NCBI GenBank assembly: GCA_016649775.1
Contig: JAENWY010000078.1
Coordinates: forward strand, 1 to 9,336
DNA length: 9,336 nucleotides
Direction: 5' to 3'
Origin: Spirochaetaceae bacterium
GTDB lineage: Bacteria > Spirochaetota > Spirochaetia > Sphaerochaetales > Sphaerochaetaceae
Shown piece after piece: positions 1 through 6,293 of the stretch. The notes beneath the pieces are model-generated. The model worked only from the letters and a program-made list of their open reading frames with translations. It was not told the origin of the DNA and did not search any database. Each line of letters starts with the position of its first letter. The first letter of the stretch is position 1. A program made the position numbers and the translations under genes.

Positions 1-1048
1 AATTTGTAACATCAACACCATTAGATATTGTTAATAACATGTTATATGGAGTATCTGCAATATAATTGTACTGGTCAGTACCTGATTTTACACCATAATA
101 ATTATCATAACTAATCATATAATCTGCTTGAATTTCATCTATTGTTCCACCCATTAGAGATTCAAGAATTACTGATGCAAATCCTGCTCTATCTTTACCT
201 TCATTACAATGAATTAAATAAGGTCCAGCATTTTCTGACATAAAGTTAAAGCCTCTTCCAAGTTTTTCACCAAATTCAGCTGAAGAATAATCAACATTCA
301 TATCTAATAAAATAACATGGCCGGTTTGATACATATCCTTATACCAATGAATACTATTCATATGTTCTGCTAAGCTTTTTTCACTATCAGCAAAGTTAAC
401 AATTGTTTTAACGCCTGCTTCTTTAGCTAATTTTTCAGCATAAGGGGCTCTTGCATCAGCAAGTGCCGGATTTGCAGATCTAAAGAGAACACCTTCTTTT
501 ATAGCACCAATTGTAACATCTCTAAAGTTAGCAAATATTTCATCACTAGCTACATCAGTTCTGTTTTCAACTTTAACCAAGTGTCTTATTTCAAACTCTA
601 AGGAGTAAGCACCAGCCTTATTCATACTAATAGTTAAAGGTTTTTTAGCTTCTGCACCAGTCTTCTTTTGACAGTTGCCGTAATTAATAGCGAAAAATAC
701 TTGATTTCCGTTAATGCTAATTAAGAAATTACCAACATTTACATCACTGTAGGTCATAACAATTGGAGCTATATAACTAACACCATCTACAACAACATTA
801 ACCATATCACCATAAGCATAACCATTATCTAATAAATCACTGGCTTTTATAGATGTTTCCATATTACCATATTTATCAGCAGCTACAAATGTGCCTTCTA
901 CTGATTTAACAATTTTAACTGTTTCAACAGTAGCACTCATTCCAGTTGACTTTGAATTCATCTTATTAGATGTTACAGCACAACTTGTAAATACCAAAGT
1001 AATTGAGATTGTAAACAGAAATAACAATTTCTTAAATTTATTGTTCAT
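1..1048 (-). CDS. Lipoprotein tyrosine/lipid phosphatase with N-terminal SAM-hydrolase-C-like domain, 3' end cut by window
   Basis: The frame is open from an ATG at 1046-1048 to the window edge, giving 349 residues with no stop. An AGGAG (1056-1060) precedes the ATG at good spacing. Residues 1-23 form a lipoprotein-type signal: lysines at 4, 6 and 7, a hydrophobic core, then LVFTSC with Cys23 as the likely lipidated residue, so the protein is probably an exported, membrane-anchored enzyme. Residues about 170-330 are a bacterial tyrosine phosphatase domain (Y_phosphatase3, MptpB/LipA type). It has the entry motif NFRD (174-177), GVLFRSANPA (186-195), and the catalytic P-loop HCNEGKDRAG at 280-289 with nucleophile Cys281 and Arg287. 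In relatives this class cleaves phosphotyrosine and sometimes phosphoinositides. Residues about 51-131 resemble the C-terminal barrel of SAM hydrolases (DUF62): KYGN, TYSDV and AINYGN occur in the expected order. The phosphatase call is firm, the barrel assignment is from recognised motifs only, and the substrate is unknown. Confidence 0.88.
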   Translation of the reverse strand, partial: MNNKFKKLLFLFTISITLVFTSCAVTSNKMNSKSTGMSATVETVKIVKSVEGTFVAADKYGNMETSIKASDLLDNGYAYGDMVNVVVDGVSYIAPIVMTYSDVNVGNFLISINGNQVFFAINYGNCQKKTGAEAKKPLTISMNKAGAYSLEFEIRHLVKVENRTDVASDEIFANFRDVTIGAIKEGVLFRSANPALADARAPYAEKLAKEAGVKTIVNFADSEKSLAEHMNSIHWYKDMYQTGHVILLDMNVDYSSAEFGEKLGRGFNFMSENAGPYLIHCNEGKDRAGFASVILESLMGGTIDEIQADYMISYDNYYGVKSGTDQYNYIADTPYNMLLTISNGVDVTN

Positions 1049-1074
1049 AAAATATCTCCTATTTTTATATATTT

Positions 1075-1103
1075 ATTATTACACCGCGCAAATTGAGTGT
1101 CAA
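1075..1103 (-). promoter_or_regulatory. Sigma-70-type promoter of the phosphatase gene
   Basis: On the minus strand a consensus -35 TTGACA (1098-1103) is followed after exactly 17 bases by AATAAT (1075-1080), one mismatch from the -10 consensus. The upstream flank is AT-rich. Transcription would begin near 1068, leaving a leader of about 20 bases before the ATG at 1048. It lies just past the liv operon terminator, so the phosphatase gene should be expressed independently of the transporter. Confidence 0.75.
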
Positions 1104-1132
1104 TAATTTATATCATTTCTTTTAGATTAAAA

Positions 1133-1189
1133 AATGACTCATATAATATGGACGGTGTACTTTTCAGTTGTCCACATATATGAGCCATT
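1133..1189 (-). terminator. Intrinsic terminator of the liv operon
   Basis: Read on the minus strand, arms at 1189-1170 and 1153-1133 pair over about 20 bp with two G·U pairs and one bulged U, around a 16-base loop. The 3' arm runs straight into a six-U tract. The hairpin starts about 48 bases after the livF stop codon. The other strand has no matching U-run, so it works for minus-strand transcription only and insulates the downstream phosphatase gene. Confidence 0.85.
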
Positions 1190-1236
1190 GTAATGAGAAA
1201 TTAAGTCTTTTATAATATTTAAATTAATAAGATATT

Positions 1237-1971
1237 TTAAGCACCAAGATAAGCTTCTTGAACTTCCTTGCTTTTTAATAATTTCTCAGAAGAACCAGAT
1301 AATACAATTCTTCCATTTTCCATTACATAGCCTTCAGTTGAAGCTTTAAGCGCCATTTTAGCATTTTGTTCTACTAAGAACACTGTAATGTTTTCTGTTT
1401 TATTAATATAAGCAATTTTTTCAAAAATATCTTGAACAATAAGAGGTGCTAAACCTAAGCCAGGCTCATCTAATAACAATAGTTTTGGAGAACTCATAAG
1501 TGCTCTTGCTATTGCCATCATCTGTTGTTCACCACCTGATAGAGATCTTGTTTTTTGACGACGTCTTTCCCCAAGAATTGGGAAGAAATCATACATTTCT
1601 TCTTTTTTTCTTTTTATTAAAGCATCATCTCTAACAAGGAATGCACCCATATCTAAGTTTTCTTCAACACTCATATCAGTAAAAACATGGCGACCTTCAG
1701 GCACTAATGAAATACCTAATTTTGCAATGTTTTCAGTCCTAATACTCTTACGAATATTATCTGTAGCTAAAGTGATATCACCATAAGTAATTGAACCTCC
1801 AATCAGAGGTTCTAAGCCTACTATTGCTTTTAGCAAAGTAGATTTACCGGCACCATTAGCACCGATTAAACTTACAATATGACCTTTGTTAACACTCATT
1901 GATACATTTTTTAGTGCTTTAATAGCACCATAGTTAACACTAATATCTTCAATATTCAATAATGGTTTCAT
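1237..1971 (-). CDS. livF: Branched-chain amino acid ABC importer, ATP-binding protein LivF
   Basis: This 244-residue protein is full length for LivF, one of the two cytoplasmic ATPases of the Liv (HAAT) importer; it pairs with LivG under the LivH/LivM channel. Visible motifs are Walker A GANGAGKST (37-45), VPEGRHVF (90-97, typical of LivF), signature LSGGEQQ (144-150), and Walker B LLLLDEP (164-170) with catalytic Glu169. Gln202 in VEQNA occupies the switch-histidine position, which is normal for LivF. The start lies three bases beyond the livG stop with only a weak, distant AAGGA, so translation is probably coupled to livG. It is the last gene of the operon and is followed by the strong terminator. 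Gene symbols in this operon are family-level; the transported amino acid is not proven. Confidence 0.95.
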   Translation of the reverse strand: MKPLLNIEDISVNYGAIKALKNVSMSVNKGHIVSLIGANGAGKSTLLKAIVGLEPLIGGSITYGDITLATDNIRKSIRTENIAKLGISLVPEGRHVFTDMSVEENLDMGAFLVRDDALIKRKKEEMYDFFPILGERRRQKTRSLSGGEQQMMAIARALMSSPKLLLLDEPGLGLAPLIVQDIFEKIAYINKTENITVFLVEQNAKMALKASTEGYVMENGRIVLSGSSEKLLKSKEVQEAYLGA

Positions 1972-1974
1972 ATT

Positions 1975-2757
1975 CTAGTCTTCATCCTTTCCAAGATAAG
2001 CTTCAATAACTAAAGAATTATTCTTGATTTCATGAGGAGTTCCTTGAGCAATCATTTGACCATAGTTTAATACTGTAATGTTATCACAAATATTCATAAC
2101 TAATTTCATATCATGTTCAATTAATACAACAGACACACCTGTATCTCTAATCTTACGTATTGTAGCCATTAGATGTTCAGTTTCCTGAGGATTCATTCCG
2201 GCGGCAGGTTCATCTAAAAATAATACTTTTGGTTCTGATGCAAGAGCTCTTGCAATCTCTAATTCTCTTTGGTGACCATAAGGAAGATTCCTAGCTAGTT
2301 CTTGTTCAAGATTTGCAATTCCAAAAAACTTAAGAAGCTTAATAGCATTTTCAAACATTATATCTTCTTCTTCATTCATTCTGAAGTAAGAATTTAACAT
2401 GTTTTTTAATCTACCCGTTTTATGATCTTTATTGCCAGTCATATAGTGTCTTCCAATCATTACATTTTCAACCACACTCATATCACTAAATAATCTAATA
2501 TTCTGGAAAGTTCTAGAAATACCTAATCGAGAAATATTATGAGAGTTCCATCCAGTAATATCTTTTCCTTCAAAATAGACTTTTCCTTTAGTTGGAAGAT
2601 CTAAACCAGTCATATTGTTAAACAATGTTGTTTTACCAGCTCCGTTTGGACCAATTAATCCTGTAATTAAGCCTTTTTCAGCAACAAATGATACATCATT
2701 TACAGCAATTACACCGCCATAGGTTCTAGTTAAGTTTTCTGTCTCAAGCAAGTTCAT
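1975..2757 (-). CDS. livG: Branched-chain amino acid ABC importer, ATP-binding protein LivG
   Basis: LivG, 260 residues, is the partner ATPase to LivF. I take the ATG at 2755-2757 rather than an in-frame ATG 36 bases upstream, because a GGAGG sits seven bases before it and the protein then starts MNLLETENLTRTYGG as LivG proteins do. Motifs are Walker A GPNGAGKTT (36-44), Q-loop TFQNIRLF with Gln85, signature LPYGHQR (158-164, the LivG form of LSGGQ), Walker B VLFLDEP (178-184) with Glu183, and switch His215 in IEHDM. The characteristic LivG insert lies between the Q-loop and the signature, at about 100-150. The start overlaps the end of livM by 14 bases. Confidence 0.95.
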   Translation of the reverse strand: MNLLETENLTRTYGGVIAVNDVSFVAEKGLITGLIGPNGAGKTTLFNNMTGLDLPTKGKVYFEGKDITGWNSHNISRLGISRTFQNIRLFSDMSVVENVMIGRHYMTGNKDHKTGRLKNMLNSYFRMNEEEDIMFENAIKLLKFFGIANLEQELARNLPYGHQRELEIARALASEPKVLFLDEPAAGMNPQETEHLMATIRKIRDTGVSVVLIEHDMKLVMNICDNITVLNYGQMIAQGTPHEIKNNSLVIEAYLGKDED

Positions 2758-3670
2758 TTGATACCTCCACTTTTTTAGAATTTTTTCTACCAACCATGTA
2801 AGATCTTACACCAATAATACCTTGAGGTCTCCAAATCATCATTACAACTAAAATTGCACCAAATAAGATTTGCTTGAACTGTGGAGGAATAACACCTGAC
2901 AATCCAACAAGTTGTGGAAAATAACTTATCAATTGTATAATAAATGCACCTAAAATAACAGCTGCAAAGTTACCCATACCTCCAAGAACAACCATACATA
3001 GTACTAATACAGAAACCATGAAGGTATAAGAGCCTGGCGTAACAGATAATGAATAAACTGTCTGAAGAGATCCTGCAATACCAGCAACAGATGCACCAAT
3101 TGCAAAAGCCCAAACTTTATATTTTGTTATATTGATTCCCATTGCATCAGCTGCAATTTCATCATCACGGATAGCTTGTAAAGCTCTTCCCATTCTAGAT
3201 CTACCTAATCTTTCAAAAAGATAATATGTAACTAATACAAATATTATAACCATTATCAAAAAGGCAACCTTTTTATAAGGGTTGATTGTAAATCCAAATA
3301 TTGTAACCATAGGAATTCTCTGTATTCCCATTGGACCACCTGTTAGGCTATCCCAGTTATTTAAAACGTTACGTACGATTTCACCGAATCCAAGAGTTGC
3401 AATTGCTAGGTAATCACCTTTTAATCTTAAGGTAGGAAGACCAATTAATACTCCAAAGAGAGCCGATAAAAGAGCTGCTACAGGAAGTGTTCCCCAAAAG
3501 CTCCAACCATAACGTGTTGTTAATATAGCTGTTGCATAAGAACCAATTGCAAAGAAACCTGCTTGGCATAAACTTAACATACCTGTATATCCAGTAATTA
3601 AGTTTTGACCTAAAGCCATCAAGGCATAAATGCCTGTATATATTAAAATAAGTAAAAAGAAATTAAACAT
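2744..3670 (-). CDS. livM: Branched-chain amino acid ABC importer, permease LivM
   Basis: This 308-residue integral membrane subunit forms the translocation channel with LivH. Hydrophobic segments occur at about 3-20, 35-52, 61-80, 86-100, 135-152, 185-205, 215-235, 237-255 and 265-282. Family marks are GLPTLRLKGDYLAIATLGFG (77-96), TGGPMGI (110-116), the cytoplasmic ATPase-contact loop around AIRDDEIAADAMGI (166-179), and the C-terminal WRPQGIIG (280-287). The ATG overlaps the livH stop by one base (TAATG), and an AGGGAG inside the end of livH lies eight bases upstream, so the two permeases should be translated in near 1:1 ratio. Confidence 0.95.
   Translation of the reverse strand: MFNFFLLILIYTGIYALMALGQNLITGYTGMLSLCQAGFFAIGSYATAILTTRYGWSFWGTLPVAALLSALFGVLIGLPTLRLKGDYLAIATLGFGEIVRNVLNNWDSLTGGPMGIQRIPMVTIFGFTINPYKKVAFLIMVIIFVLVTYYLFERLGRSRMGRALQAIRDDEIAADAMGINITKYKVWAFAIGASVAGIAGSLQTVYSLSVTPGSYTFMVSVLVLCMVVLGGMGNFAAVILGAFIIQLISYFPQLVGLSGVIPPQFKQILFGAILVVMMIWRPQGIIGVRSYMVGRKNSKKVEVSNELA
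2764..2768 (-). promoter_or_regulatory. Ribosome binding site fixing the livG start
   Basis: GGAGG on the minus strand lies inside the last codons of livM, six bases before the ATG at 2757. It decides the start against the longer in-frame alternative at 2793, which has no comparable site. Confidence 0.8.
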
Positions 3671-4590
3671 TATACTTTCTCCCTTACTGCTTTTCCAAGT
3701 AAACCTTCAGGTTTTACAAGAAGGACAAGAATTAAAATACCAAATGAAATGGTATCTTTCATTGCTGGTGGAATCCCCAATATAGCAACACCAAAGGTTT
3801 CTAAAAGTCCTAATAGAATACCACCTAGCATCGCTCCACCAATATTACCGATACCACCAACTACTGCAGCGACAAAGGCTTTAAGTCCAATCATCATACC
3901 CATTGAAGGATATACTTTAAAATCAAGAGCAATTAACATACCACCAGAAGCTGCTAAAGCAGAACCAATTGCAAAAGTTAAACTAATTACACTATTTACA
4001 TTAATACCCATTAGTCTAGATGTATCTTGATCTAAAGATACAGCTCTCATAGCTTTACCCATTCTTGTATTATTAACGAATATGATAAGAGCTAACATCA
4101 TAATGAGTGAAACAATTAAAATCATAACTTGATGGGGTGTAATAACAACGCCACCAACAGTGAATGGTGCATTATCAAATGGGTATTCTAATTTTCTAGA
4201 TTGTGTACCCCACATCCATGCAGCACCATTAGAAAGAATAAAAGAAACACCAATAGCAGATAGTAATGGAGCTAATCTAGAAGCTTTTCTAAGTGGTTTA
4301 TAAGCAATTCTTTCAATTGCCACACCTAATGCCCCAGTTACAATCATTGATATTAACATTGCAATAAAGAATGAAATAAATGTCCAAGTACCAAGGGGAG
4401 AATCACCTCTTAAAAAGTTAAATACAAACAAACCAATGTATGCACCAAACATTAAAATATCACCATGTGCAAAGTTTATGAACTTTAAGATACCATATAC
4501 CATCGTATAGCCTAATGCTATAAGTGCATATATACCACCTAAAGTAAGTCCATTCATTAAGTGTTGAAAAAATTCTGAAATTGATCCCAC
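3670..4590 (-). CDS. livH: Branched-chain amino acid ABC importer, permease LivH (GTG start)
   Basis: LivH, 306 residues, is the second channel subunit. The family opening GLTLGGIYALIALGYTMVYG (14-33) is followed by KFINFAHGD (36-44), IERIAYKPLR (92-101), the ATPase-contact loop MRAVSLDQDTSRLMGIN (181-197), the glycine-rich AFVAAVVGGIGNIGGAMLGG (238-257) and the terminal KPEGLLG (293-299). Translation appears to start at a GTG (4588-4590), seven bases after AAGGAG. No ATG of the frame is suitably placed, and the first residues match the family start. It is the first gene after the livK spacer and heads the tightly packed livHMGF block. Confidence 0.94.
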   Translation of the reverse strand: MGSISEFFQHLMNGLTLGGIYALIALGYTMVYGILKFINFAHGDILMFGAYIGLFVFNFLRGDSPLGTWTFISFFIAMLISMIVTGALGVAIERIAYKPLRKASRLAPLLSAIGVSFILSNGAAWMWGTQSRKLEYPFDNAPFTVGGVVITPHQVMILIVSLIMMLALIIFVNNTRMGKAMRAVSLDQDTSRLMGINVNSVISLTFAIGSALAASGGMLIALDFKVYPSMGMMIGLKAFVAAVVGGIGNIGGAMLGGILLGLLETFGVAILGIPPAMKDTISFGILILVLLVKPEGLLGKAVREKV

Positions 4591-4597
4591 AATGGAT

Positions 4598-4603
4598 CTC
4601 CTT
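4598..4603 (-). promoter_or_regulatory. Ribosome binding site for the livH GTG start
   Basis: AAGGAG on the minus strand lies seven bases before GTG 4588-4590. Strong complementarity to 16S rRNA compensates for the weaker start codon and supports this start. Confidence 0.75.
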
Positions 4604-4721
4604 AATTAAGTATTTACTGTTTAACGCCTAGTATCGGCAAAAAGCAATTAATCTGATTAAGATTAAATTCGTCATGCTCTATTTTATTTATATCTAAAAT
4701 AGAAAATATAATTTAAAGGCA

Positions 4722-4747
4722 AAGCCGGCAAATCACTTCGCCGGCTT
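4722..4747 (-). terminator. GNRA-capped hairpin between livK and livH: leaky terminator or mRNA-stabilising element
   Basis: On the minus-strand RNA an 11-bp stem (ten Watson-Crick pairs and one G·U, with a GCCGGC core) closes on a GUGA tetraloop, a GNRA type. It begins about 20 bases after the livK stop. The sequence after it is only moderately U-rich (UUUGCCUUUAAAUU), so termination would be partial. Such hairpins after binding-protein genes are a known means of keeping binding protein more abundant than membrane components. The G+C-rich stem stands out in very AT-rich DNA. The rest of the 4604-4721 spacer shows no gene and no convincing second promoter. Confidence 0.7.
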
Positions 4748-4767
4748 ATGTAATGTAAATAAGTCAA

Positions 4768-5949
4768 TTACTTAACTTGTTGTATTTTACCGTCTACTAC
4801 TTTGAAAGCTCCTAAGTATTCAGGAGTTATCCCTTTAACTTTATATACACCTTGGTAAGCAATTAAATCACCGTTTTCAGCAAAGTTAATAAGACCACCT
4901 ACGCCAACATAATTTTTCGTTGCAGCAATTTCATCACGCATTGCAGCTCTAGTAACAGTACCCTTAGCTACACATCTTTTTAAAGCTTCAATTTCAATTT
5001 TAGTTGCATCATAAACGTTTGTTGCAAATGAGTCAGGAGAAATACCATAAGCAGCTTGATATTTTGCTACAAATTTATCATAAGCTTCACTCTTCAATAC
5101 TTGAGCAGGAGCAATATAGACAACACCATCAGTATATTCACCAGCTAAGTCAAATATTACAGGATTGGAGAAACCATCACAGGATAAGAATGGAGCACCA
5201 ACTTCTAAGTTAGCAGCTTGTTCTAAGATTTGAGCCATTTCAACAGTATAATCTGGAATATAGATTGCATCTGGTTTAAGTTGTTTGATTTTTGTTAATT
5301 GAGTCTTAAAGTCTTTATCACCAATCATACAAGTTTCTGCATCAACAATTTTACCACCTAATGATTCAAATGCAGTACTCATGCTTTTGTATAAGCCCTG
5401 TGAGTAATCATTCTTTGCATAAAGAACAGCTAAGTTTCTGTAACCTAAAACTTCATAGAAATAATGGCCAGCAACTTCACCTTGTAAACCATCAGAAACA
5501 ACAGTTCTGAATATCATATCACCAATGTTAGTAATATCTGCATGTGTTGCAGAACCAGTAATTAGTGGTATACCTTGGTTTTGACAACGATCGCCAACTG
5601 CAAATGTTGGACCTGTAAAAACAGGACCAACTAAACTAATTATTTTATCTGATTCAGCTAATTTTTCAATTGCTGATAAGCCTTTTTCAACTGTACCCTC
5701 ACTATCTTCTGCAATAAATTCTACAGGAGTACCATTGATTCCACCAGCTGCGTTAACTTCGTCAATAGCTATTATAGCAGCATCTCTACTCATAACACCA
5801 TAGTTTGCATTATCACCAGTAAGAGGTCCTATGAACCCAATTTTATATGATGAAACACTACCAGATTTCTTTTCTTTATCACCACTTGCAAAAATCATAG
5901 TCGAAGCAACAAGAGCAACTACTAAAACAAGTAAAGTCTTTTTTTTCAT
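4768..5949 (-). CDS. livK: Branched-chain/hydrophobic amino acid ABC importer, periplasmic binding protein (LivK/LivJ-like)
   Basis: This is a type I periplasmic binding protein (Peripla_BP_6), 393 residues from the chosen start. It delivers amino acids to LivHMGF. Residues 1-23 are a signal peptide: three lysines, the core LLVLVVALVASTMIF, then ASG. There is no lipobox Cys, so it is probably a soluble periplasmic protein. The mature part opens with KIGFIGPLTGDNANYG (36-51). DEVNAAGGING (63-73) follows, then the ligand-pocket segment GPVFTG and GSATHADIT (132-140), and the second-lobe motif VLYAKNDYSQG (175-185). I prefer the ATG at 5949 to one 30 bases upstream because it begins the signal peptide directly and has AAGGA just before it. 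The ligand (Leu/Ile/Val or another amino acid) cannot be read from sequence. It is the first gene of the operon. Confidence 0.92.
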   Translation of the reverse strand: MKKKTLLVLVVALVASTMIFASGDKEKKSGSVSSYKIGFIGPLTGDNANYGVMSRDAAIIAIDEVNAAGGINGTPVEFIAEDSEGTVEKGLSAIEKLAESDKIISLVGPVFTGPTFAVGDRCQNQGIPLITGSATHADITNIGDMIFRTVVSDGLQGEVAGHYFYEVLGYRNLAVLYAKNDYSQGLYKSMSTAFESLGGKIVDAETCMIGDKDFKTQLTKIKQLKPDAIYIPDYTVEMAQILEQAANLEVGAPFLSCDGFSNPVIFDLAGEYTDGVVYIAPAQVLKSEAYDKFVAKYQAAYGISPDSFATNVYDATKIEIEALKRCVAKGTVTRAAMRDEIAATKNYVGVGGLINFAENGDLIAYQGVYKVKGITPEYLGAFKVVDGKIQQVK

Positions 5950-5952
5950 TTT

Positions 5953-5957
5953 TCCTT
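5953..5957 (-). promoter_or_regulatory. Ribosome binding site favouring the livK start at 5949
   Basis: AAGGA on the minus strand lies three to four bases before the ATG, somewhat close. The upstream in-frame ATG (5977-5979) has GGGAG only one base away, which is too near to work well. A second AGGGAG further up could add ribosome loading. The start is therefore likely but not certain. Confidence 0.5.
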
Positions 5958-6042
5958 TTTGCCAATTCTCCCTTGGCATTCTCCCATCTAAATTTAGCTA
6001 AATCTTTATAAATATGTTGAGAATAAATAATATTTAAGAAAT

Positions 6043-6083
6043 AGTTGAATAATATATACAATAAAATGTATGAATATTCAACT
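6043..6083. repeat. Operator-like inverted repeat over the livK promoter
   Basis: Perfect 9-bp arms AGTTGAATA (6043-6051) and TATTCAACT (6075-6083) are separated by 23 bases, with centres 32 bp apart, about three helical turns. One arm covers the candidate -35 and the other the expected transcription start. The right arm overlaps a perfect 10-bp palindrome, TGAATATTCA (6071-6080). The layout suits a repressor, but no regulator gene is in the window and AT-rich DNA throws up such repeats by chance. Confidence 0.4.
6053..6081 (-). promoter_or_regulatory. Candidate promoter of the liv operon
   Basis: On the minus strand TTGAAT (6076-6081) is followed after 17 bases by TATATA (6053-6058). The predicted transcript would begin near 6046 with a leader of about 100 bases before livK. 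Both hexamers are imperfect and the region is AT-rich, so other placements are possible. Confidence 0.4.
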
Positions 6084-6228
6084 TATTTTCACAAAAGTTA
6101 TCAAGCTTCTTAAAAAAGTTGCTAAAAAAGTGTTTTTGATACTTAACGAATGTTATTTAAACCATATTTTTATGTATATGTCTTTTTTTTATATCTACAA
6201 AAAGCTAGTCGAATCAACAAATATAATA

Positions 6229-6256
6229 TTGCAATTAATGATTTTGTATATATACT
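6229..6256 (+). promoter_or_regulatory. Candidate promoter of the NSS transporter gene
   Basis: TTGCAA (6229-6234) and TATACT (6251-6256) are 16 bases apart. TATACT is one base from the -10 consensus. The start would be near 6263, leaving a leader of about 30 bases before the ribosome site AAGGA (6281-6285) and the ATG at 6294. Confidence 0.45.
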
Positions 6257-6293
6257 ATGAAATGTTATAAAGTAACAAATAAGGAATTGTTTA

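Larger units (their letters stand above)
5950..6293. other. Divergent AT-rich control region between livK and the NSS transporter gene
   Basis: These 344 bases separate divergent start codons and hold no credible gene. Open frames here on either strand encode low-complexity Ile/Tyr/Phe/Lys strings without ribosome binding sites. The stretch contains a candidate livK promoter, an operator-like inverted repeat (6043-6083), an eight-T run at 6183-6190, a weak dyad GTCGAATCAAC (6208-6218) and a candidate promoter for the transporter. No riboswitch or tRNA-like fold was recognised. Confidence 0.75.

Noticed and set aside
891..1106. Open frame of 71 codons on the plus strand
   Set aside because: It is antisense to the phosphatase gene and its promoter, has no ribosome binding site, and gives a low-complexity product.
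3749..4030. Open frame of 93 codons on the plus strand, Pro/Ile-rich
   Set aside because: It lies wholly antisense to livH, whose protein motifs are unmistakable.
4648..4666. Inverted repeat TTAATCT-GATTA-AGATTAA in the livK-livH spacer
   Set aside because: It has short, nearly all-AT arms and no promoter beside it, so it is probably chance.
5004..5213. Open frame of 69 codons on the plus strand, Gln/His-rich
   Set aside because: It is antisense to livK, and the composition is that of a shadow frame.
5879..6061. Open frame of 60 codons overlapping the livK start in another frame
   Set aside because: It has no ribosome binding site, its AT-rich product is unlike any family, and it overlaps the signal peptide coding region.
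6161..6190. CATAT/ATATG dyad followed by an eight-T run, resembling a plus-strand terminator
   Set aside because: The stem is only 5 bp and all A/T apart from its outermost pair, and no plus-strand gene upstream would need it.
6070..6270. Open frame of 66 codons in the divergent control region
   Set aside because: There is no ribosome binding site, the Ile/Tyr/Lys composition is expected from AT-rich non-coding DNA, and it covers the transporter promoter.
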